A DNA stretch of 13,586 bases from JBBEDC01 sp040881505 (GTDB taxonomy: Bacteria; Patescibacteriota; Andersenbacteria; UBA10190): the NCBI GenBank assembly GCA_040881505.1, contig JBBEDC010000048.1, forward strand, positions 1 to 13,586, written 5' to 3'. Below, in pieces: positions 1-6,221 of this stretch (positions are counted from its first letter, which is position 1; each line of letters starts with the position of its first letter). Made by a program: the position numbers and the translations under genes. Below the pieces are notes generated by a model, which was given only the letters and a program-made list of their open reading frames with translations, did not search any database and was not told where the DNA came from.

Positions 1-6
1 AATTCC

Positions 7-25
7 TCGCCGCCGCAGGCGGCGA
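7..25. repeat. GC-rich perfect hairpin downstream of the PqqD-like gene
   Basis: Arms TCGCCGCC and GGCGGCGA pair perfectly around a GCA loop. The hairpin lies 12 bases past the stop codon of the minus-strand PqqD-like gene. In that direction it is followed by GGAATT rather than a T run, so it is a poor intrinsic terminator. It could be an mRNA 3' end stabiliser or part of a dispersed repeat. No second copy was seen in this window. Confidence 0.5.
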
Positions 26-37
26 AATGCGTTCGGA

Positions 38-343
38 CTAATTCAAGAATACTGCGGGGGTTGAATCGGTTGTTTCGTTAATAAGGTTTTCCGATAGAAG
101 GGTGTCGATAAAAGCTTCAACGTGCTTAACCGCTTGCTGTTCGGAAATATTGTAGTTGTTGGCAACCTCAGCTGCGATATTTGCGCTACTCAACCCGTTT
201 TCAAGCAAACTCCAGACGTAGCTACCAGTGCTATTGGAGTTATAATAACAGCCAGTTTCGAGCTGTATGGCGACCAATTCTCCATTTATCACTTCTGCGA
301 CCACGGCCGGCCTGCTAATTTGGTATTCTTTTAAGGTATGCAT
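38..343 (-). CDS. PqqD-like / RiPP recognition element (RRE) fold protein
   Basis: 101 residues resembling the PqqD family across about residues 11-91. An N-terminal beta wing (RPAVVAEV, then GELVAIQLETGCYY) is followed by a helical part with GSYVWSLLENG (40-50) and a final helix around AVKHVEAFIDTLLSENLI. In the family, this winged-helix fold binds leader peptides of ribosomally made, modified peptides, as PqqD does for PqqA with the radical SAM enzyme PqqE. Standalone copies also sit beside asparagine-synthetase-like, lasso-peptide and sulfotransferase genes. No precursor peptide or maturase is visible; any partner would lie left of the window, downstream of this gene. There is no Shine-Dalgarno sequence, and a TATTAT box at 352-357 predicts a 2-nt leader. 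Family assignment is fairly sure; the role is inferred. Confidence 0.8.
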   Translation of the reverse strand: MHTLKEYQISRPAVVAEVINGELVAIQLETGCYYNSNSTGSYVWSLLENGLSSANIAAEVANNYNISEQQAVKHVEAFIDTLLSENLINETTDSTPAVFLN

Positions 344-351
344 GTGTATCG

Positions 352-357
352 ATAATA
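352..357 (-). promoter_or_regulatory. -10-like box TATTAT before the PqqD-like gene
   Basis: Read on the minus strand, TATTAT ends 8 bases before the ATG at 343. This places a predicted transcription start about 2 bases before the start codon. No -35 element was recognised. It is supported mainly by the same arrangement at other genes in this window. Confidence 0.4.
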
Positions 358-517
358 GTAGCCTAAACCGGCTCAGCGCGCCAAATCCTCAAGACTTACA
401 ACAAAAAGTGATCCTCTTCTGTTAACGGACTTGAGGCAACTGAGTATGCGGCTGGGATGTCACACTGCAAACAAAGACATGACTTGGAATGCTGAGGAGG
501 GGCATGGTTTTGCCCAT

Positions 518-526
518 TGTCATAAT
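518..526 (+). promoter_or_regulatory. Extended -10 promoter candidate (TGT-CATAAT) for the DUF1801 gene
   Basis: TGTCATAAT fits an extended -10 (TGn followed by a 5/6 match to TATAAT). It predicts transcription from about 533 and a 5' leader of about 32 bases before the ATG at 565. No convincing -35 hexamer or strong Shine-Dalgarno sequence is present. The rest of the 344-564 interval shows no gene. Confidence 0.35.
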
Positions 527-564
527 GCTTATTCACAAGTACCCTAACTCTCGAAGAGCCCCCT

Positions 565-984
565 ATGGCAGAACTAAAAACAAAAGCTACCAAACAAAGC
601 GCTAAGGATTTTCTGAACACGGTTGAACCCGAGGAAAAGCGACAGGATAGCTTTACAATCCTTAAGATAATGAAAAAGGTCACTGGGAAAAACGCCGTTA
701 TGTGGGGAGCCAGTATTGTGGGCTTTGGTAAATATCATTACAAATCAGAAAGAAGCTCACAAGAAGGCGATTGGCCCTTGATTGGATTTTCTCCTAGAAA
801 ACAAAATTTGACCCTCTATATCTTGGCTGGCTTTAAAGATAACCAGAATTTATTAAAAAAACTGGGCAAGCACAAAACAAGCAAAGGCTGCCTGTATATT
901 AAAAGATTGTCCGATGTAGATATGGATGTTCTCGAACAATTGATACGACAGTCTTTTCAGCAGATGAAGCAATTACATCCATAA
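565..984 (+). CDS. DUF1801 domain-containing protein (YdhG-like)
   Basis: 139 residues with the DUF1801 pattern. The N-terminal FLNTVEPEEKRQDSFTILKIM is followed by KNAVMWGASIVGFGKYHYKSER (centre about residues 44-65), then the PLIGFSPRKQNLTLYILAGF strand pair, the KGCLYIKRLSDVD segment and a C-terminal helix. The domain is found in many small cytoplasmic proteins (YdhG type), some linked to iron or frataxin-like folds, but no biochemical function is established. There is no signal peptide or membrane helix. Length is normal for the single-domain form. It is convergent with the DUF4153/DUF4173-like gene at 1059-2525 and stands alone transcriptionally. The ATG lacks a good ribosome-binding site but is the only sensible start. 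Confidence 0.85.
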   Translation: MAELKTKATKQSAKDFLNTVEPEEKRQDSFTILKIMKKVTGKNAVMWGASIVGFGKYHYKSERSSQEGDWPLIGFSPRKQNLTLYILAGFKDNQNLLKKLGKHKTSKGCLYIKRLSDVDMDVLEQLIRQSFQQMKQLHP

Positions 985-1049
985 CAACAGCCAGCGCTCG
1001 AAGGTGGCAAAAGCGTTTGCGTGGCGAAACAGCAGGGTTAATCCAGCGA

Positions 1050-1067
1050 AAGGAATCGCTATTCCTT
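1050..1067. terminator. Hairpin spanning the stop codon of the DUF4153/DUF4173-like gene
   Basis: Perfect 7-bp arms AAGGAAT and ATTCCTT enclose CGCT. The hairpin lies between two convergent genes and overlaps the minus-strand TAG at 1059-1061. Reading out of the minus-strand gene it is followed by TCGCTGG, with no T tract. It is therefore a weak terminator or RNA-stabilising structure. A competing pairing (AGCGA with TCGCT) overlaps it. Confidence 0.35.
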
Positions 1068-2525
1068 GAATTCTTGCAACAACTTCAAAGCTCGAGCGCG
1101 AGAGAGGTTTGCTGACTGCCAGTTTGTGCTGCTCTTCTCTAGTTTATCTTTTTGTTTTTGGAGTAATTCTCGCACGACCTCTTTATCTTCCCCGTCTAAT
1201 TGCTGATACATCGTAATTTTCCACGGCTCCGCATCAGCAGAAAGCTCTCGTATATATGAAGGGTCAAGCTTGCCCGTCTGGCTGTATCGTTCCAAGTTAA
1301 ATCGCAGGATGAACGCGTCGGGATTCACAAGGTTCACGGTGATCAGGAATGTTGCAACTGCCAGCAATGAACCGAAAAGAAAGAATTGTTCTCGTTTTAA
1401 CGCAATGAATTTAATAGCGAGCAGAACAAACAATACCAAGAGTAATATTAGGAACGCGGCTACATAAAAACGCAGTATGGTCATCCCATACGCATCGATA
1501 TATAACGATAGCCGCTTAGATGCAGAAGCAATAACGATTCCAACCTCTCCTATAAGCAGAAGGGCGGGTATCAGAAATCGCTTATCTTTTTTTGTTTCAA
1601 CACCAGCATATTTTTCGGAAGCTAGTAGCACCAAAAGCGATATCAAAGCCACCGCCAGCAATTCCCAGAAGCCGCGGCGAGCATATTCGGCATACGTAAA
1701 CCCGGCGTTGATGATATTCGCCTCACCGCCAAACAAGTAGGTAATCTGGAAACCGGTAAACACTAGGAATAGAGCGGCGATAAGTCCCAGGAAAACCATC
1801 ACTTCTATATTCCTGCCTGACTGCGCTTTAGGATCAGATTGTTTCCGCACCAATTCTGACTGAGTTTTAGGGAAAAATATATATGAAAGCCAGCTCAACG
1901 CCGCCACGAAGGCAACCAGTAATAATGTCAGATACTGCAACGTACGCTCCGAAATAGTGATATCGACAAAGCCCTTGATGAATTGAGAAAAGGCCAAGTC
2001 AGCTTGCGAAAACAACACTGCAAAGATAATCAATATCGGCACTGCTAAGATTGTCCCTTTAAGGACCCGCAGCCATACATCGCGATGTTTTACGCTGCTT
2101 TGGATTTGACCAACCAGGGCGACTGTAGAGACCGCCCGACCTAGCATCCGTAACGGCACGGCAGTTATAAGCAGAAGATAGTCGCGCAGCCTCATTAAGA
2201 AGGTTGGAGTACCAGTGGTCTCGTGCGCTAGTACCATCAGTAAACCGAATGTCGCAGCGAGATTCAGAAAGGTCAGAAATGGGTTATCCCGAATACTCGG
2301 CATAAGCGCAAAGAAGACGATCAACGCAATTAACCACCAGGTTTTCCGCAGCGATACTTGCTGGTGCAACCCAAACAACCAGGCGATCCCCAAAAGAGTT
2401 AGCACGAAAATCAATGCTGAGATGCCAACGAGCTTGTCGAAGAATAAGGAATTAAAGATAAAGGCAAGACCTCCGCTTATTACAATGAGATAAAGCGCCT
2501 TAAGTGTCTTCGGTGTATTAGTCAT
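1059..2525 (-). CDS. DUF4153/DUF4173-like multi-spanning membrane protein
   Basis: 488 residues with about 11-13 hydrophobic segments, starting near residues 9-27, and a soluble C-terminal tail of about 75 residues. The diagnostic part is the AYGMTILRFY segment followed later by NPDAFILRFNLER and LDPSYIRELSADAEP (residues 401-434). This matches the end of the DUF4153/DUF4173 families, as I recall them. The function is unknown; the protein acts in the cytoplasmic membrane. Its ATG lies inside the upstream HTH gene (8-base overlap, ATGACTAA), so translation is probably coupled. It is the last gene of a three-gene operon with DUF2975 and a YozG-type regulator. I cannot cleanly separate the two DUF names by eye. 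Confidence 0.75.
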   Translation of the reverse strand: MTNTPKTLKALYLIVISGGLAFIFNSLFFDKLVGISALIFVLTLLGIAWLFGLHQQVSLRKTWWLIALIVFFALMPSIRDNPFLTFLNLAATFGLLMVLAHETTGTPTFLMRLRDYLLLITAVPLRMLGRAVSTVALVGQIQSSVKHRDVWLRVLKGTILAVPILIIFAVLFSQADLAFSQFIKGFVDITISERTLQYLTLLLVAFVAALSWLSYIFFPKTQSELVRKQSDPKAQSGRNIEVMVFLGLIAALFLVFTGFQITYLFGGEANIINAGFTYAEYARRGFWELLAVALISLLVLLASEKYAGVETKKDKRFLIPALLLIGEVGIVIASASKRLSLYIDAYGMTILRFYVAAFLILLLVLFVLLAIKFIALKREQFFLFGSLLAVATFLITVNLVNPDAFILRFNLERYSQTGKLDPSYIRELSADAEPWKITMYQQLDGEDKEVVRELLQKQKDKLEKSSTNWQSANLSRARALKLLQEFKE

Positions 2526-2736
2526 TTGTGTATTCTAGAATATCTCCTGGCTGACAGGCTAAAGCCTTACAGATCGCCTCGAGTGTTGATAGCCGGATCG
2601 CTTTTGCCTTGCCGTTTTTTAATATCGACAGATTAGCCATGGTAATACCAACCTTCTCCGCAAGTTCGGTAACGCTCATTTTCCGCTTAGCCAGCATTAC
2701 GTCAATGTTGATAACAATTGCCATAGGAGTTTTCAT
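2518..2736 (-). CDS. YozG-type Cro/C1-family helix-turn-helix regulator
   Basis: A 72-residue, single-domain XRE/HTH protein. From residue 5 it reads MAIVINIDVMLAKRKMSV, then TELAEKVGITMANLSILKNG (helices 2 and 3 of the HTH) and LSTLEAICKALACQPGDILEY. This closely matches small DNA-binding proteins that sit beside DUF2975 membrane proteins in many bacteria. It probably autoregulates the operon. The first ATG overlaps the preceding stop (TAATG), indicating translational coupling. Most relatives begin at the fifth residue (start at 2724), and neither start has a clear ribosome-binding site. The 3' end overlaps the next gene by 8 bases. The family call is strong; the target is inferred. Confidence 0.9.
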   Translation of the reverse strand: MKTPMAIVINIDVMLAKRKMSVTELAEKVGITMANLSILKNGKAKAIRLSTLEAICKALACQPGDILEYTND

Positions 2737-3200
2737 TAGACCGTTAAGTCGTTTTCGGACTTTATAGCTATCGCATTTTGCAGCAGCTGCTCAAGCACAG
2801 CTGCAAAAACGGCAATCACGAGTGAAGCAAAAATAATGACAAGTCCGATTGCAACGGCGCCCGGGGCGTCATCTAGTTCTGCAACATACAGTATGTATGG
2901 CATGCCGACTGCGTATAAGGCACTGACTGCACCAGCGCAGTATTTTATATTCTTCAACGCTTGTACCGATAGAGGCGAGAAAGCTTTGTTTTTATCGATA
3001 TATCGTAAGAGCTTCAAGGTCTGGTAGAGAGCGATAAAAAACGGTATCGCTGGCACGTACATGCCTAACAACAGGGGACTATAGTACCCCGCCTGTCCTG
3101 AGCTAATGACCCAAGGAAATACGACTACGCATAACGCAAGTACCCCTATTCCGATAAGAAAAATTACTCCTTGTAAGAACATTGTTGACCCTCGTCCCAT
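2736..3200 (-). CDS. DUF2975 domain-containing membrane protein
   Basis: 154 residues from the chosen start, with four hydrophobic segments: FLQGVIFLIGIGVLALCVVV near the N-terminus, then LGMYVPAIPFFIALY, a segment after KYCAGAV, and AIGLVIIFASLVIAVFAAVL near the end. The loop LLRYIDKNKAFSPLSVQALKNIKYCA is the family's conserved cytoplasmic loop. DUF2975 proteins are of unknown function and are typically encoded with a YozG-type HTH regulator, as here. The open frame extends to 3245. I chose MGRGSTMFLQ because relatives begin this way and the promoter at 3234-3262 would start transcription near 3227, inside the longer form. A later ATG at 3182 has a better ribosome-binding site (GAGGG) and is the alternative start. 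Confidence 0.85.
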   Translation of the reverse strand: MGRGSTMFLQGVIFLIGIGVLALCVVVFPWVISSGQAGYYSPLLLGMYVPAIPFFIALYQTLKLLRYIDKNKAFSPLSVQALKNIKYCAGAVSALYAVGMPYILYVAELDDAPGAVAIGLVIIFASLVIAVFAAVLEQLLQNAIAIKSENDLTV

Positions 3201-3233
3201 AGAAAGTATTGACGTTATGGTATGAATAATGAC

Positions 3234-3262
3234 AGGGTAGAGCATGAGTTATCGTTTGTCAA
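3234..3262 (-). promoter_or_regulatory. Sigma-70-type promoter of the DUF2975-HTH-DUF4153/DUF4173 operon
   Basis: On the minus strand there is a perfect -35 TTGACA (3257-3262), a 17-bp spacer, and TACCCT as a weak -10 (3234-3239). Predicted transcription start is about 3227, 27 bases before the chosen ATG at 3200. The spacer length and exact -35 make this the best -35/-10 pair in the window. AT-rich sequence flanks it upstream. Confidence 0.5.
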
Positions 3263-3391
3263 TATATATTTATCGTTATTTAGAGTGGTCAGTAAGAAGT
3301 GGTTAGCCTGCTGAAATGGATTCTGTTTTCGGTTCGAAGCATTTTCGACCACTCTTGGAGATCGGAGTGAGCTACAATCACTCATTGCCGG

Positions 3392-3397
3392 TATACT
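3392..3397 (+). promoter_or_regulatory. -10 box TATACT giving a leaderless start for the ArsC-like gene
   Basis: TATACT is a 5/6 match to TATAAT and ends 6 bases before the ATG at 3404, so the predicted transcription start is the A of the start codon. No ribosome-binding site precedes the ATG, which fits a leaderless transcript. No clear -35 was found. Confidence 0.5.
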
Positions 3398-3403
3398 ATA
3401 TTC

Positions 3404-3805
3404 ATGAGAAAAATTATGTTCGTATGCGCAGAAAACGCCGGCCGCTCTCAAATGGCCGAGGCTTTCTTTAACATGTACGTCCAAGAAGGTGATTTGGTCG
3501 CCGAAAGCGCTGGTACTACGCCAGCTGACGCCATTAACCCGGTGGCAGTAGCAGCTATGCAGGAGAAGGGTATCGATATTTCTTCTCAAGCTCCCAAGCA
3601 GTTTGATCCCACTACTGCTGATCAGTACGAACGCCTTATCTCTTTCGGGTGTCTGGTAAAATCTGCGTTTACACCCGACATACAACAACGGATTGAAGAT
3701 TGGGAGGTAGATGATCCCAAGGGAAAAGATATACCAGCGATACGCCAGATTCGTGATCATATTGGGCAGCGTGTTCGCTCGCTCGTGTTGGAGTTGCGGG
3801 CATAA
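3404..3805 (+). CDS. Arsenate reductase-like low-molecular-weight phosphatase family protein
   Basis: 133 residues with the P-loop CX5R: VCAENAGRSQMAEAF, nucleophile Cys8 and Arg14. The general-acid region is WEVDDPKGKD (Asp103, Asp104, Pro105), followed by the helix IRQIRDHIGQRVRSLVLEL. This is the low-molecular-weight tyrosine phosphatase fold used by thioredoxin- and mycothiol-linked arsenate reductases. Relatives usually carry an MGCGDxCP-like segment supplying resolving cysteines. Here the segment reads FGCLVKSAFTPD, keeping Cys83 but lacking the following Cys-Pro. A classical Cys relay is therefore incomplete, so a single-Cys thiol-dependent reductase or a phosphatase are both possible. 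It is followed by a rhodanese gene 62 bases downstream. No arsR, arsB or acr3 gene is present. Confidence 0.85.
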   Translation: MRKIMFVCAENAGRSQMAEAFFNMYVQEGDLVAESAGTTPADAINPVAVAAMQEKGIDISSQAPKQFDPTTADQYERLISFGCLVKSAFTPDIQQRIEDWEVDDPKGKDIPAIRQIRDHIGQRVRSLVLELRA

Positions 3806-3806
3806 T

Positions 3807-3824
3807 CACTTGTATACACAAGTG
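3807..3824. repeat. Hairpin between the ArsC-like and rhodanese genes
   Basis: Arms CACTTGT and ACAAGTG (7 bp, perfect) enclose ATAC, one base past the ArsC-like TAA. It is extended by an imperfect AATC/GATT pairing. There is no T run after it, so it is a poor terminator. It could be an operator dyad for the rhodanese gene or an mRNA processing structure. Confidence 0.35.
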
Positions 3825-3867
3825 TGATTGTTACCATGGACATATTAAATTGATAACTCTTTTTTCT

Positions 3868-4215
3868 ATGGCTGATGTTAAAACGCTTTCCACCCAAGAG
3901 TTAAAACAGTGGATCGACGAAGGTCAACAATTCGTTTTGCTAGACGTCTTAATGCCTGCTTCTTATGAAGCGCGGCATATTCCTACCGCCAAGAGCGCAT
4001 CGGTAAACGAACCGGATTTTATGGAAAATGCACAGGGGGTCATTCCAAATAAAGAAATAGCTGTCGTAGCTTACTGTTCCAGCGCTCAGTGTGGAGCATC
4101 ACCCCGGGCTGCTGCTCAGTTGATTGAAGCGGGTTACACCAATGTCTATCATTACAAAGAGGGCCTCGCCGGTTGGCAGGATGCTGGGTATTCATTTGAA
4201 GGGGACGCGGCTTAA
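3868..4215 (+). CDS. Single-domain rhodanese-like protein
   Basis: 115 residues from the chosen ATG, covering one rhodanese domain. LLDVLMPASYEARHIPTAKSA matches the conserved substrate-side strand and loop. AVVAYCSSAQCGAS is the active-site loop, and YTNVYHYKEGLAGWQDAGY is the conserved C-terminal motif. The expected role is a persulfide-forming sulfurtransferase in the cytoplasm, with the first Cys of the loop as nucleophile. The loop has a second Cys (CSSAQC), which could form an internal disulfide. The frame also opens at a TTG (3850), six codons upstream; I prefer the ATG because those six residues add nothing to the domain. It shares orientation with the ArsC-like gene just upstream and may serve the same thiol chemistry, which is inference. 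Confidence 0.9.
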   Translation: MADVKTLSTQELKQWIDEGQQFVLLDVLMPASYEARHIPTAKSASVNEPDFMENAQGVIPNKEIAVVAYCSSAQCGASPRAAAQLIEAGYTNVYHYKEGLAGWQDAGYSFEGDAA

Positions 4216-4303
4216 TTTCTACTGACGCAACTTGAATTAGTAATGACGATTTGGTTCAAACTTTTTTCGTCCTTTGGAGCACTTAAATTATTTACTTACT
4301 TCT

Positions 4304-4561
4304 CTAATCAAAGGGAATCTTCTTGTATGGTCCCCATGATTGTGTCCAGGCTTTGGTCTTCCACCGAAAAAGAAAGTGAACGGCTATACTCACTACTGCC
4401 AAAACAAGAAAAACTGCCACTGTTGTCGACCCTCCCTGCCACCGATAAAGCCAAACAGCTACGGCTACAATAACGAGGTATTTGATAATACGAAACCACA
4501 GCGTCTGACCGTGAATGATCACATGTTTTTCTCGTTGAAGTAATTCTTTAAGCGTGGCCAT
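4304..4561 (-). CDS. Small membrane protein, hypothetical
   Basis: 85 residues. A charged N-terminus (MATLKELLQREKHV) is followed by hydrophobic segments at about residues 24-38 (IIKYLVIVAVAVWLY) and 46-64 (TTVAVFLVLAVVSIAVHFLF), and then a basic tail KTKAWTQSWGPYKKIPF. This pattern suggests a two-helix inner-membrane protein. I do not recognise a named family. Its reality is supported by its membrane topology and by a TATAGT box positioned for a leaderless start. It is divergent from the RnfD/FNR-type gene across only 62 bases, so the two may be co-regulated. Overlapping frames on either strand lack comparable features. Confidence 0.65.
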   Translation of the reverse strand: MATLKELLQREKHVIIHGQTLWFRIIKYLVIVAVAVWLYRWQGGSTTVAVFLVLAVVSIAVHFLFRWKTKAWTQSWGPYKKIPFD

Positions 4562-4568
4562 GAAGGTA

Positions 4569-4574
4569 ACTATA
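4569..4574 (-). promoter_or_regulatory. -10 box TATAGT for the small membrane protein
   Basis: On the minus strand TATAGT (5/6 match to TATAAT) ends 7 bases before the ATG at 4561. This predicts a 1-base leader. It lies in the 62-base divergent interval shared with the RnfD/FNR-type gene. Confidence 0.45.
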
Positions 4575-4607
4575 CAGCAATTACCATACGTGGCATTGGC
4601 CGCGTTG

Positions 4608-4616
4608 TGGTACTTT
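4608..4616 (+). promoter_or_regulatory. Extended -10 candidate TGG-TACTTT for the RnfD/FNR-type gene
   Basis: TGGTACTTT has the TGn extension plus a 4/6 match to the -10 hexamer. It predicts transcription from 4623, one base before the ATG at 4624, and so favours that start over the in-frame ATG at 4660. Confidence 0.4.
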
Positions 4617-4623
4617 TACAGAT

Positions 4624-6126
4624 ATGCGTCTACTTCTCTCCACCCTAAGCAGCATCACGATGTACCGCTTGATGTTGTATTTTTTGTCTATTCTAGTAGG
4701 TGCAGCCATTCTTCTAAGTGCGTTTGATGTTCTTCCGTACAATCCAATAGATATTCTGGGGCAAACGGTCGCATTTGTTGCCCTCTGCTGGGGAGCAAAT
4801 GCGCTCATTGCTCGCGTACTCAAGGTACAAGCCAACATTGAATCATCACTTATTACCGGCCTGATACTTTCCGCCATTGTCGGGCCTCTCCTGTTGCCGC
4901 AGCAGTGGCTTGTTGTAGTGGTGGCATCTCTTGCGGCGATTCTCTCAAAATATCTACTTGTGTATCGGAAGAGTCACCTGCTCAATCCCGCTGCGTTCGG
5001 GGTGCTTGTTTCAGCTCTCACGCTCGGGCACTCAGCCAGTTGGTGGATCGGGAGTACGGCGTTGCTACCGGTGATTGTAGTTGGGGGAGTTCTTGTAATG
5101 GTCAAGATACGGCGTTGGCATCTCATTGCCAGTTTTATGGGAACGTATCTGGGCTTGCTCGTGCTGTATGCCCTTGTTGTGCAAGGAAGCAACTTCACGC
5201 AGACCCTGACCCTGGTACAAAACATCGCGCTTTCACCGTCGCTTCTTTTTTTCGCGTTCGTCATGCTCATTGAACCGCTTACGGCTCCTCAGACAACTAG
5301 GCGCCGGATTGCATTTGGCGCATTTGTAGGGGCGGTGCTATTCGCTCTGCCTCAGTTTGTGAGTGCGGTTTCTTACGTGCTTGAGCTGTCGCTACTCATC
5401 GGTAATGTGTTCGCTCGTTTAATCAATCCAGATTTTCGACAAGCGTTTGTGCTGCGGAAAAAAGAGTTTGTATCTTCATCAGTCGGTAGTTTCTGGTTCG
5501 AGCCGACACGCAAGTTTACGTTTGGCCCGGGGCAGTTTCTGGAATACACCCTGGCGCATCCTTCGCCCGATGGGCGTGGCGTACGTCGATATTTTAGTAT
5601 TGCCTCATCACCCACGGAATCCCAAGTACTGCTAACGGCCCGTTTTTCTGATCCAGGGAGTACGTTTAAGGCAAAGTTACAAGAGATGCGAGAGGGGGAG
5701 GAAATAGTTGCCTCGAAAGTGGCTGGTGACTTCGTGTTACCCTCTGATTCTACCAAAAAAATTGCCTTTATTGCCGGTGGGATTGGCGTTACGCCGTTTC
5801 GAAGCATGGTGAAATATCTACTTGATACGGATCAGTCACGTGACATTGTGTTGCTATATGGCGCGCGTCAGAAAAACGATTTAGTGTTTCAAGATCTTTT
5901 TGAAGAAGCGCATCATAAGTTCGGTATGCGAACGTTTCCCGTCATAGATCAAATGATTGACGAGAACGTGATCAGAAAAGAGATACCGGACTTTGTCGAT
6001 CGCCTCTTCTATGTTTCAGGTCCTGAGCCGATGGTGCAGGGATTAACAAAATTGCTAATCGGCATCGGCGTTGCGCGCCGGCAGATTAAGCGAGACTACT
6101 TCCCGGGTTACGCTGAAACACAATAG
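4624..6126 (+). CDS. RnfD/NqrB-like membrane domain fused to a ferredoxin-NAD(P)+ reductase-like domain
   Basis: 500 residues in two parts. Residues about 14-265 are multi-spanning and resemble RnfD/NqrB: HLLNPAAFG (118-126) and MLIEPLTAPQ (214-223) match conserved motifs of that family. Residues about 275-497 form a flavin reductase domain. RRYFSIASSP (321-330) is the FAD-binding motif, GGIGVTPFRSM (385-395) the pyridine-nucleotide loop, LLYGARQKNDLVF follows, and YVSGPEPMVQG (463-473) is the late NAD(P) motif. The expected activity is electron transfer from NAD(P)H through FAD to a membrane acceptor. The two-domain layout is an abbreviated relative of Na+-pumping complexes, but ion pumping cannot be claimed. 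I do not see the usual S/T-GAT-type covalent flavin site. The alternative start at 4660 (MYRLMLYFLS) better matches how I recall relatives beginning; promoter placement favours 4624. Confidence 0.88.
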   Translation: MRLLLSTLSSITMYRLMLYFLSILVGAAILLSAFDVLPYNPIDILGQTVAFVALCWGANALIARVLKVQANIESSLITGLILSAIVGPLLLPQQWLVVVVASLAAILSKYLLVYRKSHLLNPAAFGVLVSALTLGHSASWWIGSTALLPVIVVGGVLVMVKIRRWHLIASFMGTYLGLLVLYALVVQGSNFTQTLTLVQNIALSPSLLFFAFVMLIEPLTAPQTTRRRIAFGAFVGAVLFALPQFVSAVSYVLELSLLIGNVFARLINPDFRQAFVLRKKEFVSSSVGSFWFEPTRKFTFGPGQFLEYTLAHPSPDGRGVRRYFSIASSPTESQVLLTARFSDPGSTFKAKLQEMREGEEIVASKVAGDFVLPSDSTKKIAFIAGGIGVTPFRSMVKYLLDTDQSRDIVLLYGARQKNDLVFQDLFEEAHHKFGMRTFPVIDQMIDENVIRKEIPDFVDRLFYVSGPEPMVQGLTKLLIGIGVARRQIKRDYFPGYAETQ

Positions 6127-6150
6127 GTCGTAACGTTAAGAGCCTAAAAC

Positions 6151-6172
6151 TTACCATGGATGATCCTGGTAA
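6151..6172. terminator. Bulged hairpin after the RnfD/FNR-type gene
   Basis: TTACCA pairs with TGGTAA, and GGA pairs with TCC inside it around a TGA loop, with a single T bulge. It begins 24 bases after the stop codon and is followed by CTCTTGGT. It is only weakly T-rich, so it is a possible but not strong terminator. Confidence 0.35.
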
Positions 6173-6209
6173 CTCTTGGTAGAATAAGGGGTAATAACTA
6201 CTCTTAAAC

Positions 6210-6215
6210 TATGTT
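6210..6215 (+). promoter_or_regulatory. -10-like box TATGTT before the secreted-protein gene
   Basis: TATGTT (4/6 match) ends 6 bases before the ATG at 6222 and would give a leaderless transcript. An alternative pair further upstream is TTGGTA (6176-6181), a 17-base spacer and TACTCT (6199-6204). Neither is strong. Confidence 0.3.
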
Positions 6216-6221
6216 AAGTAT

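Noticed and set aside
3201..3245. Longer DUF2975 form starting at 3245
   Set aside because: The start lies upstream of the predicted transcription start, and the added residues precede the usual family N-terminus.
3215..3760. 181-aa open frame on the minus strand opposite the ArsC-like gene
   Set aside because: No family-like motifs or membrane/signal pattern, and it overlaps a gene with clear catalytic motifs and the promoter of the DUF2975 operon.
4243..4473. 76-aa plus-strand frame opposite the small membrane protein
   Set aside because: It lacks domain features, while the opposite strand encodes a coherent two-helix protein with a well-placed -10 box.
4905..5273. 122-aa plus-strand frame inside the RnfD/FNR-type gene
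   Set aside because: Cys/Ser/Arg-rich out-of-frame translation of the membrane domain, typical of a shadow frame.
5373..5807. 144-aa open frame on the minus strand inside the RnfD/FNR-type gene
   Set aside because: It lies wholly opposite the conserved FAD-binding region and has no recognisable pattern.
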